Source of the DNA: Methylomonas sp. | GTDB taxonomy: Bacteria > Pseudomonadota > Gammaproteobacteria > Methylococcales > Methylomonadaceae | Assembly: GCA_026990815.1 (NCBI GenBank) | Contig: JALXCS010000067.1 | Coordinates: 1-6,559, forward strand | Length of the DNA stretch: 6,559 nucleotides | Reading direction: 5' to 3' | Part shown: in pieces, positions 5,450 to 6,559 of the stretch | Numbering within the stretch: the stretch's first letter is position 1 | Layout of the letters: the number at the start of each line of letters is the position of its first letter | The notes under the pieces: model-generated | What the model was told of the DNA's origin: nothing | What the model saw: the letters and a program-made list of their open reading frames with translations, nothing else | The model's database searches: none | Position numbers and translations under genes: made by a program

Positions 5450-6326
5450 AATCAAAGTACTCTTAGCTCCCATTGGTATTTTTTTAGTCTGTACATTGTT
5501 GGGTTACGCACTTAGCTATCTGATTTTTATTGTTATTGATGGCGAATTAAAACTTAACAAGATTGTTAGTAAAGCAGTACTGATTTTATTGATAATCAGT
5601 ATTTATCCAATCATGCGCTGGTTGAAATATAGTAAAGAAGACATTGGGTTCAACGAAAAACCAATTTTTTTCAAACAATTCAAACAAGGGTTTGTAGTTG
5701 GTATGTTAACCCTATTGCCAGTATTGATGACGCTATATCTACTGGATATTAATATGTTGAAAGAATCGGCTGACTGGTCTTTATTTACAATATCTAAAAG
5801 ATTAGTCGTTGCTATTTTTTTGGGAAGTTTGATTTCATTTGCCGAAGAGCCTTTGTTTCGAGGTGTGTTACTGACCAGTGTAGTGAGAAAAATAGGTTTA
5901 TGGTCGGGTGTTGCTATTAGCTCATTATGCTATGCAGCATTACATTTCATCAAGCCAAAAATAATTATTCCATTTCAACAAGTTGATTTTTTCGATGGCT
6001 TTAAGCAACTAGGTATGGATGCTTTGCACCATCTGTTTAATCCGGATATTTTACCGGCTTTCGCAGCATTATTTATGGTAGGTAGTTTTCTGGCTATCAT
6101 TAGGCAAAAAGTTGGTCTGGGGCTGGGTTTTTGTGTGGGCTGTCATGCGGCCTGGGTCACTCAAATTAAAATGAGCAAACGCTATTTCCAAGCTAACCCT
6201 GATTCTGATTGGGTTTGGTTGACCAGTCCTTATGATGGCATAATTGGGCCTCTGGTCGCTTTTTGGATGTTTTTGTTGATTGTGATTTATCTTGTTTATT
6301 CAAAACAAAATAAGGCAATTATTTGA
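5442..6326 (+). CDS. CPBP (CAAX/Rce1-like) family intramembrane metalloprotease
   Basis: Polytopic inner-membrane protein of 294 residues with about seven or eight hydrophobic segments (roughly 5-32, 41-59, 83-101, 119-134, 151-170, 203-222, 225-240 and 265-286). The CPBP/ABI family motifs are present: EEPLFR (E135, E136, R140), a second motif ending in His168 (YAALHF) and His235 in GCHAAW. Together these form the glutamate/histidine metal site of Rce1-like proteases. The family cleaves or processes membrane-associated substrates, but bacterial substrates are mostly unknown and none is suggested by the neighbours. The insert at about 171-200 between motifs two and three is soluble and moderately long. 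Translation is probably coupled to rsmE through the 8-base overlap. Its stop lies seven bases from the convergent yajQ stop. Confidence 0.9.
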   Translation: MDKIKVLLAPIGIFLVCTLLGYALSYLIFIVIDGELKLNKIVSKAVLILLIISIYPIMRWLKYSKEDIGFNEKPIFFKQFKQGFVVGMLTLLPVLMTLYLLDINMLKESADWSLFTISKRLVVAIFLGSLISFAEEPLFRGVLLTSVVRKIGLWSGVAISSLCYAALHFIKPKIIIPFQQVDFFDGFKQLGMDALHHLFNPDILPAFAALFMVGSFLAIIRQKVGLGLGFCVGCHAAWVTQIKMSKRYFQANPDSDWVWLTSPYDGIIGPLVAFWMFLLIVIYLVYSKQNKAII

Positions 6327-6333
6327 ACAGCTT

Positions 6334-6559
6334 CTAATCTCTGAAATTATTATACTGTAGTGGCATATCCAGGTTTTGTTCTTTTAACATTTGAATAACC
6401 TGTTGCAGATCATCCCTTTTTTTTCCTGTAACGCGGACTTTTTTCCCTTGAATGGCGGCTTGAACTTTCAGTTTTTTTTCTTTAATTAATTTAACAATTT
6501 TTCTTTTTTTTTTTTTTTTCATTTTTTTCTTTTTTTTTATAAAATTTTTTTTTTTTTTT
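6334..6559 (-). CDS. yajQ: YajQ family nucleotide-binding protein (UPF0234), C-terminal part only
   Basis: The last 57 or so residues, from RKIVKLIKEKKLKVQAAIQG through VRVTGKKRDDLQQVIQML to the terminal PLQYNNFRD, match the C-terminal end of YajQ (E. coli ends QFKNFRD). The family binds nucleotides, including cyclic-di-GMP in some members, and is cytoplasmic. The full protein is about 160 residues, so roughly 100 N-terminal residues are missing beyond the right edge. Recognisable coding runs from 6334 to about 6504. Upstream of that, the frame stays open to the edge but encodes almost only lysine from poly-A, where the family has ordinary mixed residues. The apparent ATG at 6520-6522 is internal to this run and is not a true start. 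Confidence 0.85.
   Translation of the reverse strand, partial: KKKKNFIKKKKKMKKKKKRKIVKLIKEKKLKVQAAIQGKKVRVTGKKRDDLQQVIQMLKEQNLDMPLQYNNFRD
6504..6559. other. low-complexity poly-T edge, probable sequence artefact
   Basis: The last 56 bases are almost pure T on the plus strand, including an uninterrupted run of 16 T (6504-6519) and a terminal run of 15 T, broken only by isolated C and A bases. This falls inside a conserved gene that should not be homopolymeric, which suggests a degraded read or assembly end rather than native sequence. Confidence 0.7.

Noticed and set aside
6520..6559. Poly-lysine N-terminus as a real start of a short basic protein
   Set aside because: The downstream sequence is the C-terminal part of YajQ, so the ATG at 6520-6522 is internal and the lysine run is best explained by edge artefact.

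Overview
The window looks like a bacterial chromosome segment of moderate-to-low GC from a member of the Pseudomonadota, most likely a gammaproteobacterium. The RpoD C-terminus (VLAGLTAREAKVLRMRFGI, ending SRSEQLRCFLESD) and the RsmE N-terminus (MRVSRIF) resemble gammaproteobacterial rather than betaproteobacterial versions. The presence of S-adenosylhomocysteine hydrolase excludes enterics that use Pfs/LuxS. A methylotroph or relative would fit the metK-ahcY-metF grouping, but this is inference without a database search.

Layout, left to right. The 3' two-fifths of rpoD (5' end outside the window) is followed by a tRNA with a CAT anticodon, best read as tRNA-Ile2 (lysidine-modified), and a strong intrinsic terminator. 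Only 28 bases later metK starts, followed closely by ahcY. A 241-base gap holds a 125-base nested imperfect palindrome and a second intrinsic terminator. metF comes next. A second gap of 261 bases holds another, larger nested palindrome whose right arm supplies a plausible -35 box for the following gene, rsmE. rsmE overlaps by 8 bases a CPBP-family intramembrane protease gene. Convergent to that, on the minus strand, lies the 3' end of a yajQ-family gene, which dissolves into poly-A/T at the right edge of the window.

Functionally, metK, ahcY and metF form the core of the activated methyl cycle: MetK makes S-adenosylmethionine, AhcY removes the S-adenosylhomocysteine left by methyltransferases, and MetF supplies 5-methyl-tetrahydrofolate for remethylation of homocysteine. 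RsmE is itself a consumer of S-adenosylmethionine. rpoD, the tRNA, rsmE and yajQ are ordinary housekeeping neighbours.

I did not find a new multi-gene system. The parts not explained by the genes are the two palindromic intergenic elements flanking metF (the second with mutually exclusive pairings), the lack of room for a metK promoter downstream of the tRNA terminator, and the low-complexity right edge, which looks like a sequence or assembly artefact.
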